Shown: positions 1-12,200 of the stretch, piece after piece | Numbering within the stretch: position 1 is the first letter of the stretch | Layout: each line of letters starts with the position of its first letter | Position numbers and translations under genes: made by a program | Notes under the pieces: model-generated | The model's database searches: none | Told to the model about the DNA's origin: nothing | Seen by the model: the letters and a program-made list of their open reading frames with translations, nothing else | Assembly (NCBI GenBank): GCA_903813345.2 | Contig: CAIIXF020000012.1 | Span: 4,507,318-4,571,317 of the forward strand | Source of the DNA: Owenia fusiformis | Taxonomy: Eukaryota > Annelida > Polychaeta > Sabellida > Oweniidae | Length of the DNA stretch: 64,000 nucleotides | Direction of reading: 5' to 3'

Positions 1-3000
1 CGGCATCTTCGGCTTGAGCCTCTGCTATCTTCTCTAAAGTCCACTTTGGATGGATAGCCACTGTTGTTATATCCTCGACACAAAACATGGTAGTCTCCTC
101 TGGTATTTCACAGTGGTCACACTGTCGGCAGGGAATCCTGGACATCACATCTGCGTTCTGGTGTTTGTTGCCTGGTCGAAACTCGAGTTCAAAATTGTAC
201 TCTTGAATCACCTGCAACCAACGAGCCAGTTGTCCCTCGGGATCCTTAAAGTTGATCAACCATCTCAGTGAACTATGATCCGTTCGGAGTTTAAAATGGA
301 CTCCATACAGGTATTGTCGAAAGTAGCGCACATAGTTCACTGCAGCCAGCAACTCCCTCCTTGTAACACAGTAGTTTTTCTCTTGTTTATTGAGTCGCTT
401 ACTGGCATAATATATCACTCTTTCTTCTCCATCTTGAAGTTGAGATAGGACAGCACCAATAGACTCGTTACTGGCATCTGTATCAAGAATATAGGGGCAG
501 TCATCTCTGGGATAAGCCAATATAGGAGCTGTGATAAGCTTCTGTTTCAGCATGTCAAATGCTACTTGACAATCTTCATCCCAATAAAATCTTTGGTTTT
601 TCTTCGTCAAGGCATGTAAGGGACCAGCAATTTTCGCAAAGTCTTGCACATGGCGCCTGTAGTATGATGCACCACCCTTTGGTGTTGGGTACTCAGCCAT
701 CTGCTGAACTTTCTTTGGATTTGGAGCAATCCCATTCTCCGACACTACGTGTCCTAAGTAATCCACTTCTCTCTGGAACAAGGAACACTTCCTCGGTTTG
801 AGACGGAGACCTGCAGCTCTGAATCTGTCGAATACTTCTTGTAATCGATCCATACAGCCATCAAACGTTGGGGAAAACGTTATGACGTCATCCAAGTAGA
901 CGAGCGATGACTGTGAGCTGAGTCCATGTAACACGTGTTCCATTAATCTCGAAAATGTAGAAGGGGCATTCGCCAACCCAAAAGGCATGACAACCCATTG
1001 GTATAAGCCACCTCTTATGACAAATGCAGATTTCTCTTTCGCATTCTCATCTAATTCACATTGCCAGTATCCGCTTGCCATATCCAAGCAAGAGAAGTAA
1101 GTTGATCCATTCATCATGTTGAGGGTCTCCTCTATTCGTGGTATAGGGAATGCATCTTTCTTGGTGACAGAGTTGAGGCGCCTGTAATCTACACAAAACC
1201 TCCATGAATTGTCTTTCTTTTTCACCAAGACAATTGGAGATGCCCATGGACTTTTTGATTTCTCAATTATCCCTCTCTCCAACATATCCTCAATCTGTTT
1301 ATTCACCTCCTCTTGTTTAACTTTCGGCAAGGGTCGATACATCTGTTTAATAGGGGCAGAATCACCAGTATCGATGTGATGTTTAACTAGGTGAGTGCGT
1401 CCTAAATCAGCATCTCCTGTGGCGAATATGTCATCATTTCGACACAGCATTACTTTAACTTTTTCCTTTTGATTATCCGTCAGATGTTCACAACTTCTGT
1501 CAAATAATTCCTGTAAATGTGCTGGCAGTGTTTGTATTTTCAGGTTTGCATCAGCAGATGATCCCTGTAGCATGCATACATCATCTTGAGGCAACTCAGA
1601 TGCATCTGTTAAATGGTACACTCCAGTTTCAATGTTACTGTACTCTCCAATGGTTATTCCAGCAAGTAGATGTTCTCCAAATTCAGTATGATTCCACACT
1701 TCCACAAACAATTGTTGCTGGCCTAATTCTACCAATGTGGACACAACTTCTACATTTGCTACGTCAAAATCAGTAAGAGGCTCTATTATTCCCAACTCAC
1801 ACGAATTGATGCTCCTCTGCATCTCCACTTCTATTAAGCGCATTGTGTAAGGTTCAATGGTAATATCCTCTTTCACTCTGCAATCCGTGACTGATTGACT
1901 TCCGCTAGCCTCTCCTATATTTGGTAACTCAGTATCATCTTGATTAACTGTGAGTCCTGTTGAACATTGAGCCTGCAACTCTGAAGCAGAACTGCAAGTC
2001 TTGAAGCTCTCTTCCTCACATTCTGCTGAGTCCCTGTTCAACTCTAACTCTGGGCTACTTGATTTGTTTGAAAACAAATCTTCACTTTGCAAACTTCGTT
2101 GATATTGGGACAAATCAGGTTCTACATCTTGGGAATCTGGAGTGTCTTGAATACCCTGCGTGTCACTAGACGATGCCTGGGACGTACTTCCCTGACTCAC
2201 AGAGGGAGTCTCTGGTATCACTCCACTCTTAGGTGTGAAACAGATCAAACCCGGACAAAATGGTACATCGGGTGCAGGTTCCCATCCATCTTCTTCTCCC
2301 AATTTGTCTGGATAATACCCAATGGGACTTGATCTCACTCCGACAGGTGTCGACTGTGACACAGGAGTTCCAAGTTTGAGTTCAGTTAAATCATCATCAC
2401 TGCTATCACTTTCATCTGTTGGACAAGGCGCTGGAGGCAACTCTGGTTCCTCAGGTTCCTCGAGCTGAATAATCTCGGTATCTGTATTTGCAGATGTCTT
2501 CTCTGAAGCAGTAGTAGAAGGCAGCATCTTATCTTCAATCACATTAGCTGCCATAGCCTCAGCAAGTTGACTTGCTGGAAATGTCAATTCTTTAGCACCA
2601 TAATTTATCACAGCACCAGTGATTGTCATGAAATCAGATCCTAAAATTCCATCGTGATCAATATCTGCCACTACAATGGATGTTTGTGTTTCCTGACCAT
2701 CTAATTCAATTATTCCATCAATTATTCCACATACTGCTATAGGACTGCCGCTTGCTTGAATGAATACCCTATCAGCAGGATACAATCTGGGTTTCAGTCT
2801 ATATTGTATCTGCATATAACTTCGCTGGCCAATCATAGTTCGGACGGCTCCAGAATCCACTAAGAACTCTACCTTCGTTCCACACACAGTACCAGTGGCT
2901 ATAATCTTGCGTATCGTAGTGTCGCTACTATCATTTTTGGATATCTCCAAGTCTCCATGTGTTAGAAACTTGACAGGATTGGTGGATTCTCCTTTCGAAT

Positions 3001-4363
3001 CTTTGATGATGCCTTTCTTGATGTCATTCTGCTTTTTGTAACAATCAGACTGATAATGTCCTAACTTGTCGCAATAATAGCATTTGACACCTCTGGACAC
3101 GGGCCTTTTCTCTCCAGACTCATTGGATTTTTCTTTGTCCTTCAACTCTTGTATTATTGTCTTAAGATTAGCTGTAGATTCTTTGTGCATCTCTTGCACC
3201 ACCTTCATAAGATTAGCAGGCATCTCCTGCATCAATTTATTTTGCATTACTGTAGAGTCCCTATGCATCTCCTGAAACGTCTTTAAAAATTGCATCATTT
3301 CATTTTGAGTCTGTTTCTCTTCTACAGCATTTATTCTTTCATCTCTATGTCTTGGTTTTAAACCTTTGCGCATCCTTTCAGACTCAAGATAAGACTCTTC
3401 TCGTATGGCAATTTCGATGGCTTTGTCCAAAGTGCTGCAATCTCCGCTATGATTATGAATGGATCGCCTAATCTCATCATCAGGGATAGCCTGCGCAAAA
3501 CGTTCCCTAGCCAAACGATCTTGAGCAGCCCTAGGTAACTCAGGATATGCTAATGATGTCAGCCGTCTGACATCTTGACAAAGAGTCTGTAGTGTTTCCT
3601 TGGGTTTACGTGTTCGGCCCACCCACTCTGCTTGGTACACATCTGCTTTACCTCCTGGGCCAAACCTTTTATCTAAGGCAGACACCAATTCATCATACGT
3701 ATAGCCAGGGTCCATCTCATAGATGAGTTGTTGCGCTTGACCCCTAAGGCTAGTTGCAAGAAACTGTTTCTTCTCTTCATCGCTCCATGAATTTGCACTT
3801 ACACACATGGCAAAATAGGCTTTGTAGTCAATCCATGGTGTAGTTCCATTGTATGTGTCAGGTTTTATCTTTGTCTTGCTCTGAGAAGCAGCTCTCTTAG
3901 GTATTGTCTCTTCCAATACCTTCCCAACTAATTGAGTCGTCTCTTCATGCATCTTTGCAAACTGAGCTATCACAGAAGGCATTGTATCATTCATTGGTAC
4001 AGCCGTTTCCTGTTCTTGAGGAGTAAAATGTGTCATATTTGCATTAGTCTGCAGAGCTTCTTCATGTCTGGTTTCAGCCCCATTCTGTAGTTCATCATAT
4101 GTAGATCGGTATCTATCATTGAAAGGTTGACTTTGAGTCTGTTGGGGCATAAATGTTCTTTCACTTGGTACATCCATAAACTTTGTCTCACTGGATCTAA
4201 AGTCAGCTTCTGACTTTACAGCTACAACTCTCCTTTTTGTCGGAGGACTCTTAAATGCAGGTCTCTTTGGCAGTCCTGGAAAATCTTCATCAGAAGCAAT
4301 TCTCTTCTGGCGTCTGAGTGGCCACTTTGGGGGAGTTACTATTCTGGGTTGATCAGCAGTTAA
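1..4363 (-). CDS. Gag-protease-reverse transcriptase-RNase H polyprotein (partial, Gypsy)
   Basis: I read this frame codon by codon from 4363 to base 2 and met no stop, so more than 1450 codons are open and the frame leaves the window. In order: a gag-like region (about 4180-3350, including 'TPWIDYKAYFAMC'); a Met/Gln-rich coiled stretch; one CCHC zinc knuckle (CYYCDKLGHYQSDC, near 3085-3045); an aspartic protease with DSGA (near 2850); a long Ser/Asp/Glu-rich spacer; an RT with the active-site motif YLDD (near 890); RNase H with 'LDTDAS', 'RRELLAAV' and 'RTDHSSLRW'. The first in-frame ATG is at 4177, but gag-like residues begin upstream of it, next to the stop of the preceding ORF, so the start is uncertain. 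The product is a retrotransposon polyprotein acting in cytoplasmic particles. Confidence 0.9.
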
Positions 4364-5124
4364 TTAACTAATGTAGGCCCCCCTACCACTCCTTGCTGTG
4401 GATTAAACGTAGAAAGAACTTCTCGAGACTGTAATCTCTGAGGAGTCGCACTGGACTTAGCCTGTAACATTGTTCTGGTGTCTACACTTGTTCCTAATTT
4501 CACTACAGGACTTGAAGGTCTGACGTCACCCTGTAAAACTGGTTCAGGACGAGAAGTTGAACTTTGCAATACCATCTGTAATGTCTGGCATAAATTGTTC
4601 ATCTGGTCTTTCATCTGTGTTAAATCTCCTCCAATGTTGTTGACCTGGCTTCCCATGTTAGACATGTGTCCTTCCATGTTAGCCACCTGTCCTTCTATAT
4701 GAGACATGTGTCCCTCCATGTTAGACACCTGTCCTTCCATCATGTTTATGGTAGTCACATTCTGATTAATGGCATCTTCCATAACATGTATATGTGTTTT
4801 CATTTCTCTATCAACTGGTCTTTCCTGCGTGCCCAGTTTAAGTTCTGCAGGTGTAGTTATCATTGTTGAGGTGCGAGGCATATATCTATCTCCTTTGGGT
4901 CTGGCTCCCCATGCTTGACTCTGTGGACTATAAGCACCATCATGTACTGTGCCTGACCAATAGCCAGTAGTCTGTCCACCCCAGGCTTTCTTAAACTCTG
5001 TTTCTATCCCAGTCTTATCACTAGGGTAGATTGCTTCTGCACCACCAACTGTACGACGTCTCTCATCTGGATCTGCCTCACTTGGCAACCTCCATTTCTC
5101 CATCGCTGGGAGTTCTGTAGCCAT
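4360..5124 (-). CDS. First ORF of the Gypsy element, coiled-coil protein of 254 aa
   Basis: This ORF of 254 codons begins with ATG (MATELPAMEKWRLP) about 185 bp inside the 5' LTR and is the first frame of the element's RNA. It has no zinc knuckle. Its middle, about residues 105-165, is a run of near-repeats of the type 'NMEGHMS / HIEGQVA / NMEGHMS', with hydrophobic residues at heptad-like spacing, so a coiled coil is likely. The rest is polar and proline-rich. It ends at a TAA that lies inside the palindrome GTTAATTAAC; the gag-pol frame resumes there in the -1 frame. It may be the N-terminal part of Gag or a separate particle or accessory protein. I do not recognise it as a named family. 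Confidence 0.7.
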   Translation of the reverse strand: MATELPAMEKWRLPSEADPDERRRTVGGAEAIYPSDKTGIETEFKKAWGGQTTGYWSGTVHDGAYSPQSQAWGARPKGDRYMPRTSTMITTPAELKLGTQERPVDREMKTHIHVMEDAINQNVTTINMMEGQVSNMEGHMSHIEGQVANMEGHMSNMGSQVNNIGGDLTQMKDQMNNLCQTLQMVLQSSTSRPEPVLQGDVRPSSPVVKLGTSVDTRTMLQAKSSATPQRLQSREVLSTFNPQQGVVGGPTLVN

Positions 5125-5291
5125 GTGTTCCGTAGCCTTTCTTCCTGTATATTGAAGAGTGTCATCCTTGGCTATGGGATTATCTATCTCCCCGCCTGTA
5201 GCTAACTTTACAAAGACAGTCTTCTCTACATCTTTAGACTTTAAAGTGCTATAATGTGCCTCTGGTTCAATTCCTCAGAAACAGTCAATCC

Positions 5292-5309
5292 CAACACCGC
5301 TGCCACCAA
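5292..5309 (-). other. Primer binding site of the Gypsy element
   Basis: On the minus strand, TTGGTGGCAGCGGTGTTG directly follows the LTR end TGTTACA. This is the normal place for a tRNA primer site, and the TTGGTGGCAG form is familiar from animal Gypsy elements. I did not match it to a specific tRNA 3' end. Confidence 0.7.
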
Positions 5310-5739
5310 TGTAACAGCTTGGCCTATTTTTGTGGATATACGTGGTAGCGTGGCTTATAATAGGCCCACTGTTTAGTAAACGGTGTTTACTTGGTGAGTT
5401 ACACGGCACACGTTAAATGTGCGATTGTCCCTAAAGAATTAAACAGACATATACAATTAAATATAAATATAAAACAGTATATTGTGGCGTTTATAAGCCC
5501 AAATAAAGATGTACATTAAATTTCAAGTCTAATTGTAAGAGTGTTACGATTTTAATATCTCTCTCAAAACTCACAACTCAAAAGTCCATATAAGCTAATA
5601 ATAATCACTAATAACACAATATCCAGAGTCCATATAAACTAAAGTTGATGATCACTATATACCACTGTTGTATCTCCAATATTAAAAGTCCATATATGTT
5701 GTAACCCTTGTAAGTCTTGTATTTTACTTGTAACTTGAA

Positions 5740-6890
5740 CCTGAAATAGTAATCTCCTGGATCCTCTTCTATGTAGTGTAGTATGATTCAAGTTTGATGA
5801 TGTGAAATCATCTAAGTCAACTACCAGCTCGGTAAATGGCTATCTCCTGGATCCTCTTCTCTGGATTATAGTGTAATTCAACTTTGAGGATGTAAAATCA
5901 TCTAAGTCAAACTATTGCTCTGTAAACGTAAATCTTCTGGATCCTCCTCTCTGTGTTGTAGTATAATTCAACTTTGATTATGTGAAATAATCTAAGTAAA
6001 ACTATTTCTCTGTAAACGGCGATCTCCTGGATCCTCCTCTATGTGTTGTAGTATAATTCAACTTTGATTATGTGAAATAATCTAAGTCAAACTATCAAGT
6101 CTGGAAACGACTATCTCCTGAATCCTCCTCAATGTGTTGTAGTATAATTCAACTTTGATTATGTGAAATAATCTAAGTCAAACTATCAGTTGTGTAAACT
6201 CCTAAGTCCTGGATCCTCCTCTCTGAGTTGTAGTATAATTCAACTTTGATTATGTAAAATAATCTAAGTTAAACTATCGGCTCTGTAAACGGCTATCTCC
6301 TGGATCCTCTTCACTGTGTTGTATTATAATTCAACTTTGATTATGTGAAATAATCTAAGTCAAACTATCAGTTGTGTAAACTCCTAAGTCCTGGATCCTC
6401 CTCAATGTGTTGTAGTATAATTCAACTTTGATTATGTGAAATAATCTAAGTCAAACTATCAACTCTGTAAATGGTTATCTCCTGGATCCTTCTCTCTAAG
6501 TTGTAGTATAATTCAACTTTGATTATATGAAATAATCCAAGTCAAACTATCAGCTCTGTGAACGGCTATCACCTGGATCCTCCTCAATGTAGATGTATAT
6601 TCTAACTTCAATGACACAAGATCATCAAAGTCAAAATATCTCGCTGGATAATCTGCTAAGTCCTGGAACGTCCTCTCTGTAGATGTATATTCTAACTTCA
6701 ATGACCAAAAATCATCAAAGTCAAAATATCTCGTTGAATAATCTGCTAAATCCTGGAACCTCTTCAATGTAGATGTATATTCTAACTTCAATGACCCAAA
6801 ATCATCAAAGTCAAAATATCTCGTTGAATAAACTGCTAAGTCCCAGAACGTCTATCTCTATAGATGTATAAGTCAAACTATCACAATCTT
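5740..6890. repeat. 90/91-bp tandem repeat inside the LTR
   Basis: The landmark TCCTGGATCCTC recurs at about 5755, 5845, 5935, 6025, 6116, 6207, 6298, 6389, 6480 and 6571. Three more diverged units (TCCTGGAACG type) follow near 6661, 6751 and 6841. Spacing is 90-91 bp, giving about 13 units. Each unit contains a palindromic GGATCC and two copies of CTAAGTC-like sequence about 40-50 bp apart. The CTAAGT motif continues at looser spacing to about 7580. Confidence 0.85.
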
Positions 6891-7676
6891 CAAACTACCA
6901 AGTCCAAGGACATCTAAAACACGGCATCAACTGCTAAGTCCATGTAGCCTACTTCCTTCACAATTAAATAATAAGGCTACCTACAAATATAGCATGCACA
7001 CAACGACATATGCAAAAATATAACATGTGAAAATATTTGACCTTTAAAATAACTAAGTTCATTTAATGTTAAGTGATACTGATATTAAAATATTCTAAGT
7101 TAAATATTTCTATCTCCAAAAATAACAAAGTCCAAAATAATGTTTCACCAAATACTGTCTAAGTCCAATAATGTTGTAAATCGTCTAAGTTCCTTGATGA
7201 TCAAAATAGCTTGTTTCTCAAACACAAGTTATGTCAGCATTTCCTCTCAGTCTATGAAGGCTGGACAATACGTCTAATGCTTTGCGCTGGGGATAGCTTC
7301 ACCCTGTTGAAGTTCTGTCCAGTCTTGTAGATCTCCCTTACTTTCAGTGCGATAAATAAACTAAGTCTCAAACACTTAGTTGCATCAAAGTTTTCCCAAA
7401 ATTCCAATCTCCAAAACAAACTAAGTTTCCCACACTTAGTTTCTTCAATCTGCCCTTGTATACTGCAAACGTATAGCTTGGCTCATCAGATGTATTCTAC
7501 TAAGGTACAGCTTCTATCTTCATGTTGTGTATACTGCAAACGTATAGCCTCAACACCACAAAATCGACTAAGTTCTATAAAACTTAGAAGATTTTAGCTG
7601 TTTCCCGAAATTCCGCTCTGGAGGTCCTTCCTCGACAACATCTGGCATCGCACTGACGAGCCTTCAACAGCGAGAT

Positions 7677-7700
7677 ACTTATATAGGTCCGATGACGTCA
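7677..7700 (-). promoter_or_regulatory. Putative LTR core promoter: TATA box with upstream CRE
   Basis: On the minus strand, TGACGTCA (7693-7700) lies 8 bp upstream of CCTATATAAG (7677-7686). A start site would be expected near 7650. A perfect CRE octamer and a good TATA box in the correct order support a pol II promoter for the retroelement. No transcript data were available. Confidence 0.55.
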
Positions 7701-8147
7701 TTAATTTTCGTACAAGATTTCAACTGTGAATTACAGCTTATTTACGCCATATTTCGCTTCAATATTGATCATACAGCAAGATTATAATATTGACTCAAGA
7801 AATATAACAGTAATTAATCACTATCTAGTCTAATTTCCCTTCGATTCAATCGAATCAAAAGCAGGAAGTAAAATAATAAAGTTGTCATGTTAGACTACCG
7901 ATCAACTACAAATTAGACTGCCAGATAAGACTGCCCGATCAACATAAACAAAATCGTGATCAGATAAATAAAACATGTGAACTATTTCACCTCTGTAAGT
8001 ACAACCTAAGTGCTGCAAATGATACTACATTTATAAATCTTAATAATCTCAATGGGAAATTACTTTCCAAGTGTAATAATTACCTAATGTACAAAAATAC
8101 AGCACTTTATCAAAAATCAAAAATTTTACATTTAAAATTCCGTTACA

Positions 8148-8464
8148 ATATATTTATACTTCGATATGGTGAACTGAATTTAACAATGTTTTTCTCTTAA
8201 ACCGATTATTGAAGGTGTATTATTTACTTTCTTATTAATCCAGGGACCTTTTCTAAGCACTTATATATAACTCTTCTTTGATTATACCGGTTCGTGGCAT
8301 TACATAGTTCTGATTTGAATCAATGATACCATTATACCAAAGAGAACACAATGGCAACAAGAATACAATATTGAACAAAACAAAACATTGATAGGAAATA
8401 CAATAATGATTTAATAAACACTGTTTCAAATGGTTATATTTCATTACAAAACAAGGCATTAACA
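8148..8464. other. Stretch without recognisable gene or repeat
   Basis: A+T-rich sequence. A short minus-strand frame ending near 8253 has no recognisable similarity. I see nothing I can name. Confidence 0.5.
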
Positions 8465-8509
8465 TGACAAAATGTCACCACCTAGTTGTTCACAATATTA
8501 TAAGTTCAA

Positions 8510-8880
8510 TGTTAAGTCAGATTTGAAAAAAATTGGTCAATTTGAAGCAAGTTTTTGACACCGAGATTGTCATTTAAGGTAAAATCTCAAATCTAAAGTC
8601 AGATTTGAACTTCTGGGAACTTGTAGATGATTTTGAAAAAATTGGTCAATTTGAAGTAAGTTTTTGACCCCGAGAATGTCATTGAAGGTGAAATCTCAAA
8701 TCTAAAGTCAGATTTGAACTTCTGAGAACTTGTAGATGATTTAGTAAAAAAAATGGTCAATTTGAACGAAGTTGAAAAAATACCTTTTTGATCTTTCGTT
8801 GACCTTGAAAAGGTCAAATCTTAAATCTGAAGTCAGATTTGAACATCTGAAAGCTACAGATGATTTCGAAAAAATGAAGT
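8510..8880. repeat. Tandem repeat of about 110 bp, 'GGTCAATTTGAAGCAAG' family
   Basis: Three to four units share ATTGGTCAATTTGAAG, TTTTTGACC, AAGTCAGATTTGAAC and GAACTTGTAGATGATTT at about 110-bp spacing. The same words occur in the longer array at 62.6-64 kb, so both belong to one dispersed family. Confidence 0.75.
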
Positions 8881-9100
8881 CAGTCTAAACAGTATTTATT
8901 AAGTTATTGGAAGTTTTAAGAATTTGTTACAGACGACAATCGCCGCCCGCCACCTGCTGACCGACGATCGTCACCTTCCAACCACCTCCACAAAAAACGG
9001 AGACCATAACAATATGTCACCACTTCTTGGTGGTGAAATAAAAACTAAATCTCTCAACATTAAAGTATTTGTATCTTTACTCTCTGGACACCCTGTATAA
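8881..9100. repeat. Dispersed repeat fragment related to 40.15-41.0 kb
   Basis: GTTACAGACGACAATCGCC, GGAGACCATAACAATATGTC and GTCACCACTT recur in altered form at 40190-40270 and 40840-41060. A mariner-type terminus, GGACACCCTGTA, ends near 9097. Confidence 0.45.
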
Positions 9101-9236
9101 TCCCTAGACTAACTTCTGTATTTCATCAGTACACCATTTCTGAAGCCTGATGGGATTGTACGTGAACACATATAATTTTATTTCCAGTTTTTCCAGATGC
9201 CCCCAATGTCATCGTAACACAAACTGGGCACATTTT

Positions 9237-12200
9237 ATGAATGCAACCAAAGCGTATAAGGTAACAATTCCTTTACTTTTGAGAACAATTGATATGAATA
9301 GCATAACAAAAATTAGCAATGCAAGCGAATGTTTTATGAACGCAACTAAAGCGTAAAAGGCAACAATTGTTTAACTTTTGTTAACAATTGATTTGAATAG
9401 CTTATTAACAAAAACTAGCAATGCAAGCGAATGTTTTATGAAAGCAACCAAAGCGTAAAAGGTAACAATTGTTTTACTTTTGTGAACAATTGATTTGGAT
9501 GGTATAACAAAAATTAGAAATGCAAGCGAATGTTTTATGAACGCAACTAAAGCGTAAAAGGCAACAATTGTTTTACTTTTGTTAACAATTGATTTGAATA
9601 GCTTATTAAAAATATGCAATGCAAGCGAATGTTTTATGAACGCAACTAAAGCGTAAAAGGCAACAATTGTTTTACTTTTGTTAACAATTGATTTGAAAAG
9701 CTTATTAACAAAAACTAGCAATGCAAGCGAATGTTTTATGAACGCAACCAAAGCGTAAAATGTAACAATTGCTTTACTTTTGTTAACAATTGATTTGAAT
9801 AGCTTATTAACAAAAACTAGCAATACAAGCGAATGTTTTATGAACGCAACCAAAGCGTAAAAGGTAACAATTGTTTTACTTTTGTTAACAATTGATTTGA
9901 ATAGCTTATTAACAAAGACTAGCAATGCAAGCGAATGTTTTATGAACGCAACTAAAGCGTAAAAGGCAACAATTGTTTTACTTTTGTTAACAATTGATTT
10001 GAATAGCTTATTAACAAAAATTAACAATGCAAGCGAATGTTTTATGAACGCAACTAAAGCGTAAAAGGCAACAATTGTTATACTTTTGTTAACAATTGAT
10101 TTGAATAGCTTATTAACAAAAACTAGCAATGCAAGCGAATGTTTTATGAAAGCAACCAAAGCGTAAAATGTAACAATTGCTTTACTTTTGTTAACAATTG
10201 ATTTGAATAGCTTATTAACAAAAACTAGCAATACAAGCGAATGTTTTATGAACGCAACCAAAGCGTAAAAGGTAACAATTATTTTACTTTTGTGAACAAT
10301 TGATTTGAATAGCTTATTAACAAAAACTAGCAATGCAAGCGAATGTTTTATGAACGCAACCAAAGCGTACAAGGTAACAATTTTTTTACCAATGTTAACA
10401 ATTGATTTGGATTGTATAACAAACATTAGCAATACAAGCGAATGTTTTATGAACGCAACCAAAGCGTAAAAGGTAACAATTGTTTTACTTTTGTGAACAA
10501 TTGATTTGAATAGCTTATTAACAAAAACTAGCAATGGAAACGAATGTTTTATGAACGCAACCAAAGCGTAAAAGGTAACAATTGTTTTACTTTTGTGAAC
10601 AATTGATTTGGATGGTATAACAAAAATTAGCAATGCAAGCGAATGTTTTATGAACGCAACCAAAGCGTACAAGGTAACAATTGTTTTACTTTTGTTAACA
10701 ATTGATTTGGATGGTATAACAAAAATTAGCAATACAAGCGAATGTTTTATGAAAGCAACCAAAGCGTATAAGGTAACAATTGTTTTACTTTTGTGAACAA
10801 TTGATTTGGATGGTATAACAAACATTAGCAATGCAAGCGAATGTTTTATGAACGCAACCAAAGCGTACAAGGTAACAATTGTTTTACTTTTGTGAACAAT
10901 TGATTTGGATGGTATAACAAAAATTAGCAATGCAAGCGAATGTTTTATGAACGCAACCAAAGCGTAAAAGGTAACAATTGTTTTACTTTTGTGAACAATT
11001 GATTTGGATGGTATAACAAAAATTAGCAATGCAAGCGAATGTTTTATGAACCCAACCAAAGCGTACAAGGTAACAATTGTTTTACTTTTGTTAACAATTG
11101 ATTTGGATGGAATAACAAAAATTAGCAATGCAAGCGAATGTTTTATGAACGCAACCAAAGCGTAAAAGGTAACAATTGTTTTACTTTTGTGAACAATTGA
11201 TATGAATAGCATAACAAAAATTAGCAATGCAAGTGAATGTTTTATGAACGCAACCAAAGCGTAAAAGGTAACAATTGTTTTACTTTTGTGAACAATTGAT
11301 TTGGATGGTATAACAAAATTTAGCAATGCAAGCGAATGTTTTATGAACGCAACCAAAGCGTATAAGGTAACAATTGTTTTACTTTTGTTAACAATTGATT
11401 TGGATGGTATAACAAAGATAAGCAATGCAAGCGAATGTTTTATGAACGCAACCAAAGCATAAAAGGTAACAATTGTTTTACTTTTGTGAACAATTGATTT
11501 GGATGGTATAACAAAATTTAGCAATGCAAGCGAATGTTTTATGAACGCAACCAAAGCGTATAAGGTAACAATTGTTTTACTTTTGTTAACAATTGATTTG
11601 GATGGTATAACAAAGATTAGCAATGCAAGCGAATGTTTTATGAACGCAACCAAAGCGTAAAAGGTAACAATTGTTTTACTTTTGTGAACAATTGATTTGG
11701 ATAGTATAACAAAAATTAGCAATGCAAGCGAATGTTTTATGAACGCAACCAAAGCATATAAGGTAACAATTGTTTTACTTTTGTTTACAATTGATTTGGA
11801 TGGTATAACAAAATTTAGCAATGCAAGCGAATGTTTTATGAACGCAACCAAAGCGTAAAAGGTAACAATTGTTTTACTTTTGTTAACAATTGATTTGGAT
11901 GGTATAATAAAATTTAGCAATGCAAGCGAATGTTTTATGAACGCAACCAAAGCGTATAAGGTAACAATTGCTTTACTTTTGTGAACAATTGATTTGAATA
12001 GCACAACAAAAACTAGCAATGCAAGCGAATGTTTTATGAATGCAACCAAAGCGTATAAGGTAACAATTGCTTTACTTTTGTTAACAATCGATATAAATAG
12101 CATAACAAAAATTAACAATGCAAGCGAATGTTTAATGAACGCAACCAAAGCGTATAAGGTAACAATTGCTTTACTTTTGTGAACAATCGATATGAATAGC

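Larger units (their letters stand above)
1..8147 (-). mobile_element. LTR retrotransposon, Gypsy/Ty3 type, 5' part (continues past the left edge)
   Basis: Read on the minus strand, the order is 5' LTR (8147-5310), primer binding site, a short coiled-coil ORF, then a long gag-protease-RT-RNase H frame that is open to base 1. Integrase and the 3' LTR would lie outside the window. The inner LTR boundary is clear: the LTR ends TGTTACA and is followed by TTGGTGGCAGCGGTG, a form common in metazoan Gypsy elements. The outer boundary at 8147 is inferred from the matching start TGTAACGG. No target duplication can be checked without the 3' end. Frames are intact, so this copy may be recent. Confidence is high for the family and moderate for the 5' limit. 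Confidence 0.88.
5310..8147 (-). repeat. 5' LTR of the Gypsy element (about 2.84 kb)
   Basis: The LTR ends (minus strand) at 5310 with CTGTTACA. The best partner start is TGTAACGG at 8147, giving an 8-bp terminal inverted repeat with one mismatch. A TATA box and CRE lie inside, about 460 bp from the outer end, as expected for U3. The length is large for Gypsy and is partly due to a 90-bp tandem array. If the 8147 boundary is wrong the LTR could be shorter, but it must still include the promoter near 7680. Confidence 0.55.
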
